From contig JAJPKP010000027.1 of assembly GCA_021323675.1 (NCBI GenBank), positions 124,001-188,000 of the forward strand: 64,000 nt of DNA. The letters are read 5' to 3'. Under the pieces are notes generated by a model. That model had not been told where the DNA came from and did not search any database. It saw only the letters and a list, made by a program, of their open reading frames with translations. Shown here piece by piece: positions 1-9,283 of this stretch. The stretch comes from Pseudomonadota bacterium. GTDB taxonomy: Bacteria; Desulfobacterota; Binatia; Binatales; Binataceae. Each line of letters begins with the position of its first letter. Within the stretch, counting starts at the first letter, position 1. The position numbers and the translations under genes were made by a program.

Positions 1-1089
1 GCTTGCGTGCTGCGCGCCCACATTGATGTTGCGAAAGGCGGTCTGCAGCGGGCCGGGCTCGTAAACCGAGTGCGCGCCCGAGCCCGAGAACATCCGCATC
101 GCCGCGCGCCTGCACAATTCCGCCGCATAGGCGGCCTGCCACTTCACGCGCATCCGGCTTTGCAGCGATTGGCCCTCTCCCGCCGCGATCAGGCGATCGA
201 ACTCGTCGAGCGCGTCATGAATCAGCAGATCCGCGCATCGAATCTCCGCTTCCGCTTCGGCGACCCGCACCTGGGTCGGCGCATGCTCGGCCTTGGCTGC
301 TCCGGTGAGGATGACCTTGCGATGGCGGGTTCTCTCGATGAACTGGTTGAGCGCGCATTTGCCCGATCCCAGCACCGCGGTCGCGACGCTCAGCGAGAGC
401 ATCGCCTCCGCGGACACGCGATACAGATTGGTTCGATGGTTTCGGGCGTGGGGGCTTGTTCCGCCGAACAGCGCGCGCGTATCGATCGCGCGATGGGCCG
501 GCACGAACAGATCGTTGGCTACCAGGTCTTTGCTGCCGGTGCCCTTGAGGCCCATGACATGCCAGGTGTCATCGACGGCAATCTCGCCGCGCGGAATGAC
601 GACGTGGACGCCGGGGCCTCCGGTCTCCGCATTCGCGCATCCCACCATCACCCATTCGGCGTGGTCGACGCCGCTCGCGAATTGCCATCGGCCGTTGATG
701 CGCCATCCGCCGGGAGCGGCGGCGGCCGTTCCCTGCCACGAGAGTGTGCCCGCGACCAGTCCGTCGCGGCCGGCTCCGAAGACATCCTCCTGCGCCGCTT
801 CGGAGAACGATCCCATGCACCAGTGATGCGCACCCATTACCATCAGAACCCATCCGCTCGAAGGGCACGCCTCGGAAAGTCCGCTGACCGCGTCCGCGAG
901 CGTGCGCAGGCTCAGTTCGAAGCCGCCAACGCGCGCGGGCTGGGGGATGCGGAACATCCCGGCCTCGACCATCGCGCGCATGCTGTCGGGCACGACCTGG
1001 CGGGCGCGATCGCAGGCGGGTGAATTTGCCGCAAGAAGGGGAGAAATCGCGGCAACGCGCCGCATCATTTCGTCGTGGTCAACCGTCAT
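1..1089 (-). CDS. Acyl-CoA-dehydrogenase-fold flavin monooxygenase (HsaA/DszC-like), 3' end cut by window edge
   Basis: Reading the reverse strand from the ATG at 1089 gives 363 codons open to the window edge. The protein starts MTVDHDEMMRRVAAISPL, has an N-terminal helical domain with FRIPQPARVGGFEL, a middle beta domain with the pattern GGWRINGRWQFASGVDHAEW, and ends near the edge with PLQTAFRNINVGAQHA. That last pattern is typical of the C-terminal domain of the flavin-dependent two-component monooxygenases built on the acyl-CoA dehydrogenase fold (HsaA, DszC and pigment hydroxylases). Members use reduced flavin delivered by a separate reductase to hydroxylate aromatic or sterol-derived substrates. 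Family members are about 370-400 aa, so only a few tens of residues are missing. No reductase is visible in the window. Substrate unknown. A long ORF on the opposite strand is a high-GC shadow. Confidence 0.85.
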   Translation of the reverse strand, partial: MTVDHDEMMRRVAAISPLLAANSPACDRARQVVPDSMRAMVEAGMFRIPQPARVGGFELSLRTLADAVSGLSEACPSSGWVLMVMGAHHWCMGSFSEAAQEDVFGAGRDGLVAGTLSWQGTAAAAPGGWRINGRWQFASGVDHAEWVMVGCANAETGGPGVHVVIPRGEIAVDDTWHVMGLKGTGSKDLVANDLFVPAHRAIDTRALFGGTSPHARNHRTNLYRVSAEAMLSLSVATAVLGSGKCALNQFIERTRHRKVILTGAAKAEHAPTQVRVAEAEAEIRCADLLIHDALDEFDRLIAAGEGQSLQSRMRVKWQAAYAAELCRRAAMRMFSGSGAHSVYEPGPLQTAFRNINVGAQHAS

Positions 1090-1204
1090 CGCGGCAGAAT
1101 CCTAGCATGCGCGGCGTCGCGCGAAAAAAACCGCCGCGGCGCATATGCATAAAAAGGGCTTTCCGGTATTCATATTCGGCACGGTCCGGCCTGGCGGCGA
1201 GACG

Positions 1205-2815
1205 ATGCCTGAAGAATTCGACGATTTCGAAGACGAAGAAGATCAACGACCGTCCCGCGGCCGCCTGGCACGATGGTTTTCGTTTTTGCCTTCGCTGAGT
1301 CCGGGCCTGCGCCTGGTCCGCAACATCATCGTCGTCATCCTGGTGCTGGCCCTGGGGTTCTTCGGGTTCGTCAAATGGTCGCTTCGCGCGCCGCGTCCGC
1401 TGATTCCGCCGGGGCGCAGCTTCGTTCTGACCGGCGTGACCATCGTCAACCCCGGACTGAACCGGATGCAGCGCAAGACGCTGATCGTCAAGGAAGGGCG
1501 GATCACCAAGATCGAAGACAACGTACCGGCGGATGCCGGCATCGTCGCGGCGCGCTACGCGGGATATTACGTGCTGCCGGGGCTCATCGACATGCACGTT
1601 CACACGCCGCCGCCGCCCGCCAACACCGATCGCCAGTACTTTTACCTCGAATATCTTTTGAACGGCGTCACCAGCATTCGCGACACCGGCAACAGCGGCT
1701 TTATGCTGCGAGATCGTATCGAGACGGCGGATGGCCAGGTGGCGGGTCCGCGGATTTTCACCTGCGGGCCCTACCTGGATGGCGCGCCGCCGGTGTGGCA
1801 GTTCTCCCACGTGGTGCGCGATCAGGCCGACGCCGATCACGTGGTCGATCGGCTGGCGGCGAACGGCGCCGATTTCGTGAAAGTTTACGATCGGCTGAGC
1901 CCCGAGGCGCTGGTGGCGATCGAAAACGCCGCTCGGCAACACAACCTTCCCGTGGTCGGCCATGTGCCGGAGCTGGTAGCGTTCGAAAACGCGCACATCG
2001 ATGACGTGCAGCATCTGACCGGCGTTCCGAATGTTCCCCTGCGGATATACCCGGACGTGACGTCGCTTTACGCCGCTCGCGCAAACGGCTGGCGCGATCT
2101 CGACGATCGCCGCATCAGGTTTGTCATCGAGACCTCTCTCAAGCAGCACATCGCGCACACGCCCACGATCGTCGCCAATGACCGAATCTCGCGGCTGTTT
2201 GACTTCGATCAGCAACTGGTCGATCCGGTCGCATCGGTTTTGCCGCATTGGTACCCCGAAATCGTGTGGCCGACCTTTTTCACGGGCACAGGCGGAGTTC
2301 CCGGCGAGCTGCAGCAGGCGATGCGCGTGATGCATGCGCAGATTCCCAGGATGAAGATGGTCGTGCGGCGCATGCACGAAGCCGGGGTGACGCTGCATCT
2401 CGGCACGGACACGCTGAATCCCTTCATAGTTCCAGGCGAGAGCCTGCATGAAGAGATGCAGAATTTCGTGGATGCGGGGTTTTCGCCGGAAGAAGTGTGG
2501 CGCGCGGCAACCGCGGGCAACGGCGAAGGGCTGCCGATGCCGGATTTGGGAATCCTCAAGGTCGGCGCGCCCGCCGACCTGCTGATCTTCAGGAACGATC
2601 CCACGCAAAGCCTCGATGCGTTCGATTCGCTGGAGGCGGTAGTAGTCGATGGCCGGTTCTATTTTCGCTCCCAGCTCGATGACGCCATCCTCCGTTACCA
2701 TCGGCGCTTCGACAGTTCGATGTACAGGTTCGTCACGATGACGGTGATGCGCGGGGTGATGCGGCGAATTCGTCCACGCGACGTGAGCGGCAAGATCCCC
2801 GCCGATGCCGACTGA
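1205..2815 (+). CDS. Membrane-anchored metal-dependent amidohydrolase
   Basis: 536 aa from the ATG at 1205 (MPEEFDDFEDEEDQRP). This start follows a GGCGAG ribosome-binding site; an in-frame ATG at 1145 has none and would add an unlikely N-terminus. After an acidic cytoplasmic stretch, one membrane segment (about residues 38-58, VRNIIVVILVLALGFFGF) anchors the enzyme, placing the catalytic domain outside the cytoplasm. The rest is an imidazolonepropionase/prolidase-like amidohydrolase: VLPGLIDMHVH gives the first metal-binding HxH, and LHLGTDTLNPFIVPGES and GILKVGAPADLLIF are the usual late motifs. It hydrolyses an unknown amide or ester-type bond. It sits just upstream of two ABC permeases on the same strand. 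Substrate cannot be predicted. Confidence 0.85.
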   Translation: MPEEFDDFEDEEDQRPSRGRLARWFSFLPSLSPGLRLVRNIIVVILVLALGFFGFVKWSLRAPRPLIPPGRSFVLTGVTIVNPGLNRMQRKTLIVKEGRITKIEDNVPADAGIVAARYAGYYVLPGLIDMHVHTPPPPANTDRQYFYLEYLLNGVTSIRDTGNSGFMLRDRIETADGQVAGPRIFTCGPYLDGAPPVWQFSHVVRDQADADHVVDRLAANGADFVKVYDRLSPEALVAIENAARQHNLPVVGHVPELVAFENAHIDDVQHLTGVPNVPLRIYPDVTSLYAARANGWRDLDDRRIRFVIETSLKQHIAHTPTIVANDRISRLFDFDQQLVDPVASVLPHWYPEIVWPTFFTGTGGVPGELQQAMRVMHAQIPRMKMVVRRMHEAGVTLHLGTDTLNPFIVPGESLHEEMQNFVDAGFSPEEVWRAATAGNGEGLPMPDLGILKVGAPADLLIFRNDPTQSLDAFDSLEAVVVDGRFYFRSQLDDAILRYHRRFDSSMYRFVTMTVMRGVMRRIRPRDVSGKIPADAD

Positions 2816-2904
2816 CGCCCGTCTTTGGCGCCGGCGCGAGGCGGGGTGCAGCTTGCTTAATTGCGCCGCTTGCGTGCGTGCTGTATTGGCTAATCTTCAG
2901 GCCG

Positions 2905-4068
2905 ATGATTCCCGTGCGCTACAACCTGCGTAGCCTGATGGTCCGCCGTGCGACTTCGGCGATGACCGCGCTGGTGGTCGCCCTGGTGGTGATGGTGCTG
3001 TTCATCCTGTCCGGCTTCATCGCGGGTATCCGCGGCACGGTGATGCAATCGGGGGCGAGCGGCAACTGGATCGTAACCAGCCGCGCCGCAAACTCCGAAC
3101 CGGCCAGCTACGTTTCCCGCGAACAGTACGAAATAATCAGGAGCCGTCCACAAGTTGTTACGGATACGCACGGAGACGCGCTGGTGTCGCCCGAGATGAT
3201 GACCGGGTTCTACCCGAACCCGGATGCGCCGCCGAGCAAAGTTGGATTCACGTTTTTGCGGGGCGTTCGTCCGGTTGCCTACAAAGTCCATCGCGACCTC
3301 AGGATTGTCAGCGGCCGATGGCCCGATCACGGCGCATCGGAGATGGTCGTAGGGCGCAAGCTCGCGGCGCGCTATCCCAATCTGGCGGTCGGCTCGAACG
3401 TGCATTTCGGGCATCGCGTCTGGCAGATCGTCGGAATCTTTTCCGACGCCGGCAGCGCGCGCGAATCCGAAGTCTGGACCGACCTGGACGTGCTGACGCA
3501 GGACATCCGCTATAACGCGGGGTTTGCCTCGCTGCACGTGGTCCTGAAGCCGGGCGCCGGCGAGGCTTTTCAGCAGTCGCTCACGACCGACAATCGGCTC
3601 AGGCTGGATGCGACGCCGGAGCGCGAGTTTTACGCGCGCGAAACCGGATTTGTCGATGAGCTCCGGATGCTCGGGCTGATTGTCGCATCGATTCTCGCAA
3701 TCGGTTCGATCTTCGGAGGAATGAACACGATGTACTCCGCGGTCGCGCGCCGCACCAGCGAGGTGGGCGTGCTGCGAGTGCTCGGGTTCAGCCGCCTCAA
3801 CGTGCTGACCAGCTTCATGATCGAAAGCGCTGTGATTGGCGCGGCGGGCGGCGTGGCCGGAATCATCCTTGGCCTTGCGGCCGTGGAACTGACCGGACTT
3901 GCGAGCCATCTGATGAATGTCGGGTCCTACATCTTTACCTTTCGCCTGGCCCCATCGGCTTTCGTCGCGGGGGTGGCGGCCGGCACGATCCTGGGCGCGC
4001 TCGGCGGGCTGTTGCCGGCGTGGCGAGCGTCGCGAATCGGGCTTGTCGATTCGCTGCGGGCCGCATAG
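2905..4068 (+). CDS. FtsX/MacB-type ABC transporter permease
   Basis: 387 aa from the ATG at 2905 (MIPVRYNLRSLMVRRATS); a GTG at 2878 would add nine residues. One N-terminal membrane segment (ALVVALVVMVLFILSGF) is followed by a periplasmic MacB-like domain and three C-terminal segments, including the FtsX core signature GGMNTMYSAVARRTSEVGVLRVLGFSR. The C-terminus LLPAWRASRIGLVDSLRAA is typical of this family, which does lipoprotein or lipid extraction and mechanotransmission rather than substrate channelling. The next gene is a paralogue of exactly the same length, 13 bases downstream, so the two probably form a heterodimer. No ATP-binding subunit lies next to them here; it would have to be encoded elsewhere. 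Confidence 0.87.
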   Translation: MIPVRYNLRSLMVRRATSAMTALVVALVVMVLFILSGFIAGIRGTVMQSGASGNWIVTSRAANSEPASYVSREQYEIIRSRPQVVTDTHGDALVSPEMMTGFYPNPDAPPSKVGFTFLRGVRPVAYKVHRDLRIVSGRWPDHGASEMVVGRKLAARYPNLAVGSNVHFGHRVWQIVGIFSDAGSARESEVWTDLDVLTQDIRYNAGFASLHVVLKPGAGEAFQQSLTTDNRLRLDATPEREFYARETGFVDELRMLGLIVASILAIGSIFGGMNTMYSAVARRTSEVGVLRVLGFSRLNVLTSFMIESAVIGAAGGVAGIILGLAAVELTGLASHLMNVGSYIFTFRLAPSAFVAGVAAGTILGALGGLLPAWRASRIGLVDSLRAA

Positions 4069-4081
4069 AGGGCAGCGTCTG

Positions 4082-5245
4082 ATGGGCGTTAACTTGTTCA
4101 AGCTGGTGGCGCGCAATGTGCGCCGCAATCTGCGCCGGACCATCCTTACTACCCTGACCGTAGCGCTGGCCACGTTTATCTTCACGGTCCTGGTTTCCGT
4201 GCCCGCATCGATGGATCGGATTATCGCCGATGCGTCCACGACGCTCAGGCTGGTGGTCAACAACAAGACCGCGCCCTGGTACGACCTTCCCGCCCGGTAC
4301 TGCGATGCGATTCGCAAGATGCCCGGATGCGCCGACTGCGTCGCGATCACCGGATGGCCGGCGACCTGGCGCAACGTAAGCGAGCCGGTGTTCGCCGCGG
4401 GGGCGGGACCCGAAATCGCCGACGTGTTTCCCGACTATGCGCTCAGCGCGGAGCATCAGCGGGCGATCGCGAAGGAGCGGCGCGCCGCGATCGTGGGCGA
4501 AGTCCTGATGAAGAAGTACGGCTGGAAGGTGGGCGATCAGGTCACGCTGCGCGCCTCCAATCCGCCGCCGATGGATCTGACCTTCGTCATCATGGGAGCA
4601 ATCCAATCGCGCCACTATCCCAACACCTTCCTGATCAACCGCAGCTATCTGATGGAGGCGTTCAAGGCGCACGGCATGGGCGACGTCGACTTCGCGTGGC
4701 AACTGATCGTGCGCGCCGACAATCCCGATCACGTGGCGATGCTGGCGAAGGAGATCGACGAGCACTTCGCCAACTCCGACGCCGAGACGCGCAGCGAAAC
4801 CGAGAGCGACGCGCTCTCGACCGGGCTGTCGTCGCTCGGCAACGTGCGGGGAATCGTGTTCAGCCTGTGCGCGATCGTGATTCTGACCGTGATGCTGATC
4901 GCCGCGAATTCGACCGCGATGATGGTGCGGGAGCGGATCAGCGAGGTGGCGGTGATGCGCGCGCTCGGCTTCAGCCGCGCGCTGACGGGCGAGTTGCTGT
5001 TCGCCGAATGCGCCGTGGTCGGCATCGTGGGCGGAACCATCGGAGCCGGACTCGCCTACTGGCTGTTCTCGGGCGGCGTCACGCTCGGCCCGGTGCTCAA
5101 CGGCAACGGCGCGCTGTACGTGATGGCGGCCCAGGCGATGTTCGGATTTGGCGCCGCGATCTTCGTAAGTCTGGCCAGCGCTCTGATTCCGGTCGCGGGA
5201 GCCTTGCGAATCGCTCCCGCGCTGGCATTCCGAAAGGTAATCTGA
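4082..5245 (+). CDS. FtsX/MacB-type ABC transporter permease, second of a pair
   Basis: 387 aa from the ATG at 4082, preceded by AGAGGG; the reading frame is open further upstream but that part overlaps the previous gene. Starts MGVNLFKLVARNVRRNLRR, then a membrane segment (TLTVALATFIFTVLVSV), a periplasmic domain and three C-terminal membrane segments. The FtsX-like core contains NSTAMMVRERISEVAVMRAL and the C-terminus ends PVAGALRIAPALAFRKVI. Same architecture and length as its upstream neighbour, so the pair likely arose by duplication. Expected to work with a LolD/MacB-type ATPase that is not in this cluster. Confidence 0.87.
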   Translation: MGVNLFKLVARNVRRNLRRTILTTLTVALATFIFTVLVSVPASMDRIIADASTTLRLVVNNKTAPWYDLPARYCDAIRKMPGCADCVAITGWPATWRNVSEPVFAAGAGPEIADVFPDYALSAEHQRAIAKERRAAIVGEVLMKKYGWKVGDQVTLRASNPPPMDLTFVIMGAIQSRHYPNTFLINRSYLMEAFKAHGMGDVDFAWQLIVRADNPDHVAMLAKEIDEHFANSDAETRSETESDALSTGLSSLGNVRGIVFSLCAIVILTVMLIAANSTAMMVRERISEVAVMRALGFSRALTGELLFAECAVVGIVGGTIGAGLAYWLFSGGVTLGPVLNGNGALYVMAAQAMFGFGAAIFVSLASALIPVAGALRIAPALAFRKVI

Positions 5246-5327
5246 AAGCGGAATTCCGCGGAAGCGCAGCTTCGGAGAAGCCGCGCGCCCGCTACAAAAC
5301 CGGCGCGCGCCGGTAGAATGCCTGGTT

Positions 5328-6518
5328 ATGGCAGAGACTATCGCGGAGAAAGTGGCCGGCGGATGCGCCGGCAGAATTCGAACGCTTATTGTCGGCGCCG
5401 GAATTGCCGGCGTCACCCTCGCCGCGCTGTTGCGCCAGCGCGGCGAATTCCCGGCATTGATCGAGCGCGCGTCCGATCTCGATCACGCCGGTTACAACCT
5501 CGCACTGTATCCGCTCGGAAGCCGCGTCCTTCACGGACTTGGCCTGTTCGACGATTTTATGCAAGTGAGCGTGCCCGGTTCCCACTACCGGCTCGGCAAT
5601 GGGCAAGGCGAGATAGTTCACGACTTTGACATGTCGAGCCTGCTCGAATCGTACGGGCCTATCCGTGGAATTCGCCGCGGCGAGCTTCTCGAGATCCTTC
5701 GTGGCGCTTTGCGCGACGTGCCGATCCACTTCAACTGCTCCGTCACCGCGCTCGAGAACCGCGGCCGAACGGTTATGGCGACTTTCAGCGATGGATCGTC
5801 GGCGGAATTCGGCCTGGTCGTGGGCGCCGACGGAATGCATTCGGAGACCCGCAGGATGATCCTGCGCGATCACGAATTCGCGTACTGGGACACTGGATGG
5901 GCGTGCTGGGTCGCATGGGCGCCGGAAGACGTTCTGCCGAAGGCAACGATGATGGAGTTCTGGGGCGCGGGCCGCGGCATCGGCATCTATCCGGTGCGAG
6001 GTGCGCAGGGGGTCGTGCTGGCCGGTCCACGGCGCATGATGCAAAAAGAGGGCAGGGTGGGGTTCGCGGAGCATGTACGCGCGCAATTCGGAATGATGAA
6101 AGGCCCGGTCAGCGCGGTGATCGAAGCGGTGACGAAAGCGCAGGACGCTTTTTTCTGGGACTTGCACGATTGCCGCACCAGCGAATGGTCGCGCGGCAGG
6201 ATTGTGCTGCTCGGCGATTCGGCGGCGGGATTTCTCCCGACTGCCGGAATCGGCGCATCGATGGCGATGCTGTCGGCGGCGGCGCTGGCCGACGAACTGT
6301 CGCGCGCCGATGCCGCGCATGTCGAGTACGCGCTGCGCCTGTATGAGCGGCGCGATCGCGCCAAGGTCGAAGCTGCGCAGGACAATTCGCGCCGGCTGGC
6401 AAAGCTCATGATGATCGAGTCCACGCCGCTTGCCTGGGGACGGGATCAGCTAATGAAGTTCTACACGCTCGACCGCGCGCTCAAGGAAATTGTCGGGATC
6501 ATGGAAGGCTCGCTCTGA
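5328..6518 (+). CDS. FAD-dependent monooxygenase (p-hydroxybenzoate hydroxylase fold)
   Basis: 396 aa. The dinucleotide-binding motif is RTLIVGAGIAGVTLAALLRQ near residue 20. The mid-protein LVVGADGMHSETRR is the DG motif that contacts FAD and NADPH. GRIVLLGDSAAGFLPTAG near residue 290 is the GD motif that binds the FAD ribityl chain. Together they define the single-component class A aromatic hydroxylase/UbiH-like family. The enzyme would use NAD(P)H and oxygen to hydroxylate or epoxidise an unknown substrate in the cytoplasm. It starts 82 bases after the ABC permease pair and may be read from its own promoter. A 16-base perfect palindrome lies at 5299-5314 just upstream. Confidence 0.85.
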   Translation: MAETIAEKVAGGCAGRIRTLIVGAGIAGVTLAALLRQRGEFPALIERASDLDHAGYNLALYPLGSRVLHGLGLFDDFMQVSVPGSHYRLGNGQGEIVHDFDMSSLLESYGPIRGIRRGELLEILRGALRDVPIHFNCSVTALENRGRTVMATFSDGSSAEFGLVVGADGMHSETRRMILRDHEFAYWDTGWACWVAWAPEDVLPKATMMEFWGAGRGIGIYPVRGAQGVVLAGPRRMMQKEGRVGFAEHVRAQFGMMKGPVSAVIEAVTKAQDAFFWDLHDCRTSEWSRGRIVLLGDSAAGFLPTAGIGASMAMLSAAALADELSRADAAHVEYALRLYERRDRAKVEAAQDNSRRLAKLMMIESTPLAWGRDQLMKFYTLDRALKEIVGIMEGSL

Positions 6519-6567
6519 TGCACGGGTCCGGCTCTGAGGACCAGACAAGGACGATCCGCACTAGCCG

Positions 6568-8058
6568 CTAATCGACCTGGGCGTCGAAGTCGGCGGTTTC
6601 GATTTTCCCGCCGCGCTTGAACTGGATGAACACTCGATAGCTGCCCGGCTTTGGAAAGCCGTAGGGCATCGATAGTTCCGGCCCGATTTTCTCCGGCATG
6701 GCCATCTTCATGCCGTCCGGCATGGTCATCGTCTGTCCGCCCTCGCTCTTGTCGTTGCTCGCGAGCATCATCGCCGCCATCGGCACCGACCCGGACGGAT
6801 GAATATGCGCGAAGACGCTCAGGTCGCTCCTGACTATTTCCAGGTGCGCGGCCATGCCCATGTAGGGTTCGAGGTCTGTCGCGGGCGAGCCGTCCGGATT
6901 TTGCACCTTGAAACGCAGAATCATGGGAACGTTTGCGCGGAGCGGATCATGCTGCCATACGACGCGCGTTCCATCCGGAAGGACGTCGACGTCCTCCTGT
7001 TTTGAGGCGTCGAGCGGCGGAAATGAACCTCCGGAGTCGTCGGGGCTGAGCGGAGAGCCTTTGATTTGAGGCAGATCGATCGCGCCCACCAGAGTCCAAG
7101 GGAATCCGCTCTCGTCCACCACGTCGGCAAACACCTGGTAGCGGCCGGCATCGAGCGGCGGCAGCGGCGTCTCGAAGCTTCCATCCGCCTGGCGGTCGGG
7201 ATGGAGATGCCAGAAGCGGTCGAAGCCGGGAGTGCGGATCAGGAACGCGTGCATCAGGTGATCGTGGTCCGGAAGCAGCTTGTTCATCACGCCGTACCTG
7301 GCCCACTCCGAGTCCGCGGCTTTGAGGCGGAGCCGATCGCCTTGCACGAGGGTGAGGGAGAGCGGCGGAGGCTTGAAAAGTTTCGTCGTTCGGGCGAACT
7401 GGATGGCGTCAGAGTTCCACCATGCAAACGCGAGATAGAAGATTGCGGCCACGACGGCCGCGCTTACCGCCATCGCGATCCGGCCGCTGCGCCGTCTCTT
7501 CCCGTCAACGATAGCGCCCGGCGAAAGCCTTGCTTCGCGCGCAGCGGCGCCAATTATGGAGATCGCGCCGATTGCCAGCCCGGTCGTCAGGACAAGCAGG
7601 ATTGCTCCAAGCCAGGGCGGCATCGCCAGCGTTTTCCGCGCATAGGACGGGACTGGAACGGACAACTCGGCGGTGCCGCGATCTCCGCTGACCTTCAACT
7701 CGACTTGCAGCGAGCCGTACTCCATCAGCCAGATGCTGGAGGTGAACAGACGCGGATCGGCGCTGGAACGGGTTGCGATGTCGGGGACGGGCGCGTACTT
7801 CGAGCCCGCTCCGGTCAGCCGCGCGACCGAGGTGCTGATCTGGCGGACGTCGTCGGGCGCGCGCACCTGCACTTCCGCCACGCCCGGGATTACCTGCGGA
7901 ACGATGACGGTTACGAACAGATGGTACGCGCCGGCATCACCTTCATAGAAAACATCCGGGCTGCCGACGTGCGCACGCGCGGGCGACGCGGCAAAGAACA
8001 CAAGCAGGATGATCGCAACCGCGCCAAGCGGCAGCCGCGAATCGGTCCGGCAGATCAT
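6568..8058 (-). CDS. Secreted/membrane protein with two HLHP-type domains, putative metal-binding
   Basis: 496 aa from the ATG at 8058, chosen because it begins a clear signal peptide (PLGAVAIILLVFFAASPARA) ending at the mature N-terminus HVGSPDVFYEGDAGAYHLFV. The first domain of about 120 residues is extracytoplasmic. Two membrane segments follow (around LGAILLVLTTGLAIGAISII and MAVSAAVVAAIFYLAFAW), then two related C-terminal beta domains carrying FWHLHPDRQADGSF and SVFAHIHPSGSVP, each followed by a glycine-rich, Y-x-V-F strand. A Met-rich stretch (MTMPDGMKMAMPEKIG) lies between the second motif and the end. This HLHP module is common in proteins associated with copper or other heavy metals; the role is inference. 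It lies 22 bases downstream of a membrane protein gene, so the two form an operon. Confidence 0.7.
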   Translation of the reverse strand: MICRTDSRLPLGAVAIILLVFFAASPARAHVGSPDVFYEGDAGAYHLFVTVIVPQVIPGVAEVQVRAPDDVRQISTSVARLTGAGSKYAPVPDIATRSSADPRLFTSSIWLMEYGSLQVELKVSGDRGTAELSVPVPSYARKTLAMPPWLGAILLVLTTGLAIGAISIIGAAAREARLSPGAIVDGKRRRSGRIAMAVSAAVVAAIFYLAFAWWNSDAIQFARTTKLFKPPPLSLTLVQGDRLRLKAADSEWARYGVMNKLLPDHDHLMHAFLIRTPGFDRFWHLHPDRQADGSFETPLPPLDAGRYQVFADVVDESGFPWTLVGAIDLPQIKGSPLSPDDSGGSFPPLDASKQEDVDVLPDGTRVVWQHDPLRANVPMILRFKVQNPDGSPATDLEPYMGMAAHLEIVRSDLSVFAHIHPSGSVPMAAMMLASNDKSEGGQTMTMPDGMKMAMPEKIGPELSMPYGFPKPGSYRVFIQFKRGGKIETADFDAQVD

Positions 8059-8080
8059 CGAAAGGCGCGGCACTTTGGAA

Positions 8081-9283
8081 CTAGCGCTGCACGGTCTTGA
8101 GCCACTTCCCGACCGCCATCCCGATGCAGCAAAACGCGATCGACCACAGGAGCGCCAAGCCCATTCCAGGCAAGAGATGCACGCTGCCGGGAGGTGTGAA
8201 GAACCGGTAGGGATTATAAGTGACGTTGGCCGGATCGAAGAAGCCGAAATAAATCGTTCCAAAAATCCGGTTGCGCGCGGCCGGCGACATCAGAAAATCC
8301 GCGAAAGGCCATTGCGCCGCGACGAATGCCGCCAGATAAACAAACCCGGCCGCGATTCCCGTCGCCATGCTCCCCCATCGCGCTCCCGTAAACCTCCGCA
8401 GCATGTCCAGCGCAAACGCCGGGACAATCAGCAGAAGCGGGAACCATAAAGGGACCATGTGCGTGACAGGTTGGTAGACCGGGCTGAGCTTGGGTTCGGC
8501 GGGAAACAGCGGAAAGATCCAAAGCAGCGCGACGAACAGGGCCATGTAGATTGCCGCAATCGTCGTCGCGGACCATCGCGATGCCGACACACATGAGATC
8601 GCGATCAGGGCTATCGGAAAGGCGTGGGCAACCGCTTCATAAAAGCCCGCGCTGTGCATGAACTCGATTGGGGTCGATTCAAGGATGAAGAGGGCCGAGC
8701 CCGCGGTCACGATTCCGCCGACATAGAGCAGCAGGCGATTGAGCTTGCGGCGATATTCACCGGAAGCGCGGTTGACGTGCGCGCTTACCAGCACAATCGC
8801 GCCGAAACTGATCATCGCCTCGCCGAATGCGAGGATCGAATGGGGCAGGCTCACGATCTTGACGTCCAGGCCGTAGGCGGCATGCCACCAGTTGTCGAAG
8901 GGCGCCGACGTGAGCATCGCAACTCCGCCCCACGCCGCGATGAAGCATCCGAGAGGTCCGCGAAACCCCCATACCGATACGGACGCATCCCGCGGCTGCT
9001 CAGCCGATCCGAACGTGGTAGCGAGAATCGTGTAGCCGCTGGCGATGCCGGCCAGGATTCCGGCCAGATAGACCATCATGTGCGCGGGCGTCCAGAACGT
9101 ATCGCGGCCGATCGAGATGTGCCACGAGATGTCCCAGTAGCCGCCGAACCAATCGCAGGTCGCTGCGGCGGCCAGGCACCATACATACCAGGGAATCGCG
9201 GCCACGCGCTCGGCCGCGGTCGGGATGGTGGCGGATACGGGCCGAGCTTCGAAGACGGAGGGTCGTGATATGGCGGTTTCCAC
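8081..9283 (-). CDS. Polytopic membrane protein of unknown function
   Basis: 400 aa from the GTG at 9283, which follows a strong AAGGAGAG site; a longer ATG-initiated version starting at 9400 would add a 39-residue tail of low quality. About ten hydrophobic segments, for example WYVWCLAAAATCDWFGGYWD, HMMVYLAGILAGIASGYTIL and LLYVGGIVTAGSALFILEST. Histidines and aromatic residues are frequent at segment ends (WDISWHISIGRDTFW, NWWHAAYG). I do not recognise the family. It is followed 22 bases later by the secreted HLHP protein, and the two are probably one functional unit; a membrane oxidase-like or metal-handling role is possible but not shown. Confidence 0.7.
   Translation of the reverse strand: METAISRPSVFEARPVSATIPTAAERVAAIPWYVWCLAAAATCDWFGGYWDISWHISIGRDTFWTPAHMMVYLAGILAGIASGYTILATTFGSAEQPRDASVSVWGFRGPLGCFIAAWGGVAMLTSAPFDNWWHAAYGLDVKIVSLPHSILAFGEAMISFGAIVLVSAHVNRASGEYRRKLNRLLLYVGGIVTAGSALFILESTPIEFMHSAGFYEAVAHAFPIALIAISCVSASRWSATTIAAIYMALFVALLWIFPLFPAEPKLSPVYQPVTHMVPLWFPLLLIVPAFALDMLRRFTGARWGSMATGIAAGFVYLAAFVAAQWPFADFLMSPAARNRIFGTIYFGFFDPANVTYNPYRFFTPPGSVHLLPGMGLALLWSIAFCCIGMAVGKWLKTVQR

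Noticed and set aside
7-1023. 338-codon forward ORF at the left edge
   Set aside because: It is antisense to the acyl-CoA-dehydrogenase-fold hydroxylase whose motifs are clear on the reverse strand.
1079-2701. 540-codon reverse ORF opposite the amidohydrolase gene
   Set aside because: Mirror of a real gene in high-GC DNA; Arg/His-rich, no family pattern, no ribosome-binding site. Similar long shadows lie opposite the ABC permeases (2890-5416), SBP56 (42879-44090) and the amidohydrolase at 56040-57263.
5299-5314. 16-base perfect palindrome ACCGGCGCGCGCCGGT before the FAD monooxygenase gene
   Set aside because: About one such palindrome is expected by chance in 64 kb of GC-rich DNA, and it has no partner elsewhere that I saw. 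Kept only as a note.
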